In this document: positions 59,831 through 64,000 of the stretch, piece after piece
How positions within the stretch are numbered: position 1 is the stretch's first letter
Layout: each line of letters starts with the position of its first letter
NCBI GenBank assembly: GCA_034508935.3
Contig: CM067452.1
Coordinates: 11,795,914 to 11,859,913, forward strand
Length of the DNA: 64,000 bases
Direction: 5' to 3'
Source of the DNA: Berghia stephanieae
Lineage: Eukaryota; Mollusca; Gastropoda; Nudibranchia; Aeolidiidae
Translations under genes and position numbers: made by a program
The notes under the pieces: model-generated
What the model was told of the DNA's origin: nothing
Database searches by the model: none
Seen by the model: the letters and a program-made list of their open reading frames with translations, nothing else

Positions 59831-61484
59831 AACTGTGCTGAATTGGAACCATCATATCGAAGTAATGTGGCGCCCGGGATAGCGGCTGCTATTCGGGCAC
59901 CGGGTTGGATCAAATTTAGTCCCACACCGGGGCGAGCAGCTCATGTGGCTCGTTGGCTCGATACCCGGGATGGTCTCGTGACGGTCAACCGGGATTTATT
60001 TACACCTTTGCCCTCCCGTGTGGCTCAAGCCCCCCTCACCAGCTGCAAGGTAAAGATCCCAGATGGGGGGGGGGGGGGGGGGGCGGATGGCGGATTTCTT
60101 TTGGCGCAGGGACGGCTGGTAATAATGGGCAGGGTGGGCAAATACCAGCCTGTTTTTTAAAGTTATATATACTGTATTACCAGGTCCGAAATAATCTAAT
60201 TTAAATCAGATAATCTTAAAAGTTAGTACTTAAACTTGATACTTTACTTCGTACTGAAATAAATTTGTGTGTATTTTTGATAGATTGCGAATCACTATGC
60301 ATCCCGTAATGTATAAACCAGGATACGCTCCTGTTCTTTTTATCCCCCACCACTCCACTCCGCCCACATCTTCGTCATCTCATCGTCGCCTGACGGTGAA
60401 CTCCGATTTTGCTGTCTGGCTTCTCTCGTACTAGGTCGGGCTATTCAAATTTATGAGCCCACCTTATATACCAGTGAACACTTAATAGAGATTTTGGCAA
60501 ACGAACTTTTTCTTATTCATTGCCTTACTTGTGCTGGTACCATTGATGTAATGACATTGAGAAGGTTCCAGTATTGAATTACATTTATGAATTTAGTAAT
60601 TTATCAATTTAGTATTAATTTGTTTTTTTTTCTTCATATATTTGTTTATCCATTTAAATTATTTATTTTTTTCTCGTTGTCTTTAGTGCTTCTCAAAACT
60701 CTTTTATTTATATTGTTTTCTTATTTGTTTTTGTTGTTGTTTTGTTGTTTTGTTTTTGTTAGTTCTTTTTTTTTTAATTCTTAAAGTAATTACCGCTGTA
60801 TTTTTATTGCCAGAATAAATATTTTTGCAAAACAGTGTAATTTTCTATTGTATTCCCTCTAATAAAACAAAACACTTTTATTCAAAAGTCACGACTAAAT
60901 AAATATTATATAAAATACAACCACCATTTTGGTTTTCTCAACAATTGAATTAGTATACGAGATGTACTCTTCTGAGAAAGGAGAGAGTTGAATTCTAACT
61001 AAGTTATAGAGGAAATAAATACGTTTAAAGGAAGGGTGAGTAGATTTCGTACGTGCCCGTCCTGAAGCTAATACAAACATAAGATAGTTCGTGATGAAGA
61101 GGCGGGACGCTAGGGGTTGGTTGGGTAAGGAGCAAAGATAACACGGTCGTTATTGTGATGATAGTCTAACGAATGCATGAGGAGAGATTGGTAACATTAT
61201 TTTGTCTTAATTGTAATGTATGACTTATTGGCGAAACCCTAAGATTAAATAAACTTTGTTTTTGTTTGTCTTATTGTGACTATGGTACTGATACTTGTCA
61301 TAGCAGACCTGCCTACTTGAAATAGGGGTTAATAACATCGTAGACATTTTAACTACCCTTTAAAAAATTACCGTTTAAAAAACGAGAAAAATTGGAAACG
61401 TAATAATGATGGTGATGGTGGTAGTGATAGTGGTAGTGGTGGTGGTAATAGTAATTCTGGTGGTGGTAGTAATGATGATGGTAA
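59831..61484. other. Intergenic, nothing firm
   Basis: GC-richer to about 60120 (perhaps the 5' end of the LINE at 58438-59830), then AT-rich. A G-run lies at 60066-60081, and AGCAGACCTGCCTACTT near 61303 looks like the end of a CAG-type element without a visible partner. Confidence 0.4.

Positions 61485-64000
<2,516 letters not shown>

Noticed and set aside
58934-60160. Plus-strand frames of 66-112 codons
   Set aside because: Antisense to the LINE endonuclease remnant or running through G-runs.

Overview
This is an AT-rich animal nuclear genome segment, most likely from a gastropod mollusc. The taxonomic hint comes from a receptor gene at 53.1-54.7 kb whose transmembrane motifs (FYRQG, FALAIADLG, SWITAFITF.RC, ESINSSVNI.VYYKM) resemble the large gastropod chemosensory-receptor-like GPCR family. 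The dense mix of tRNA-derived SINEs, non-LTR retrotransposons, short inverted-repeat DNA elements and long microsatellites fits such a genome. There are no operons or prokaryotic features, and I saw no LTR retrovirus-like element, Polinton or toxin gene.

Three host genes can be reconstructed. (1) Archease (ZBTB8OS), minus strand, 21650 down to 11726: nine coding exons that join in phase to a 163-residue protein, including an 11-nt and a 25-nt microexon. (2) PSMD14/Rpn11, the deubiquitinase of the 26S proteasome lid, plus strand, 28667-41825: nine coding exons giving a 311-residue protein collinear with human PSMD14, apart from a one-base phase problem at the exon 5/6 junction. (3) A class A GPCR, minus strand, 54688-53102, with a very long Thr/Ser-rich third intracellular loop and one in-frame stop between TM2 and TM3. 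Archease and PSMD14 are divergently arranged, about 7 kb apart between start codons. The proteins have unrelated jobs: tRNA ligase activation, protein degradation and chemosensation.

Layout. 1-11 kb: intergenic, with copies of a ~540-bp retroposed repeat (family A) and several short DNA transposons. 11.7-21.7 kb: archease; its introns hold tRNA-type SINEs, a 94-bp perfect palindrome and microsatellites. 22.3-27.4 kb: a very recent tandem duplication (2 x ~2.57 kb), each unit ending in a LINE 3' fragment. 27.4-28.7 kb: the PSMD14 upstream region. 28.7-42.2 kb: PSMD14, with introns full of SINEs, DNA transposons, a truncated LINE and a large ACC-rich minisatellite. 42.3-52.4 kb: a mosaic of family A repeats, SINEs, inverted-repeat elements and one nearly full-length L2/CR1-like LINE (43.9-47.1 kb) that split a SINE. 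53.1-54.7 kb: the GPCR. 54.8-55.9 kb: microsatellites. 56-64 kb: three more LINE remnants, the last (61.5-64 kb) with a long open endonuclease/reverse-transcriptase frame running off the window.

The most notable patterns are the archease microexons, a group of DNA transposons with CAG...CTG ends that share 6-bp target duplications (one carries an unrecognised 143-codon ORF), a SINE whose 3' tail matches that of the LINE in the same window, and the state of the PSMD14 exon 5/6 junction. All calls come from reading the sequence by eye; no database search or alignment program was run.
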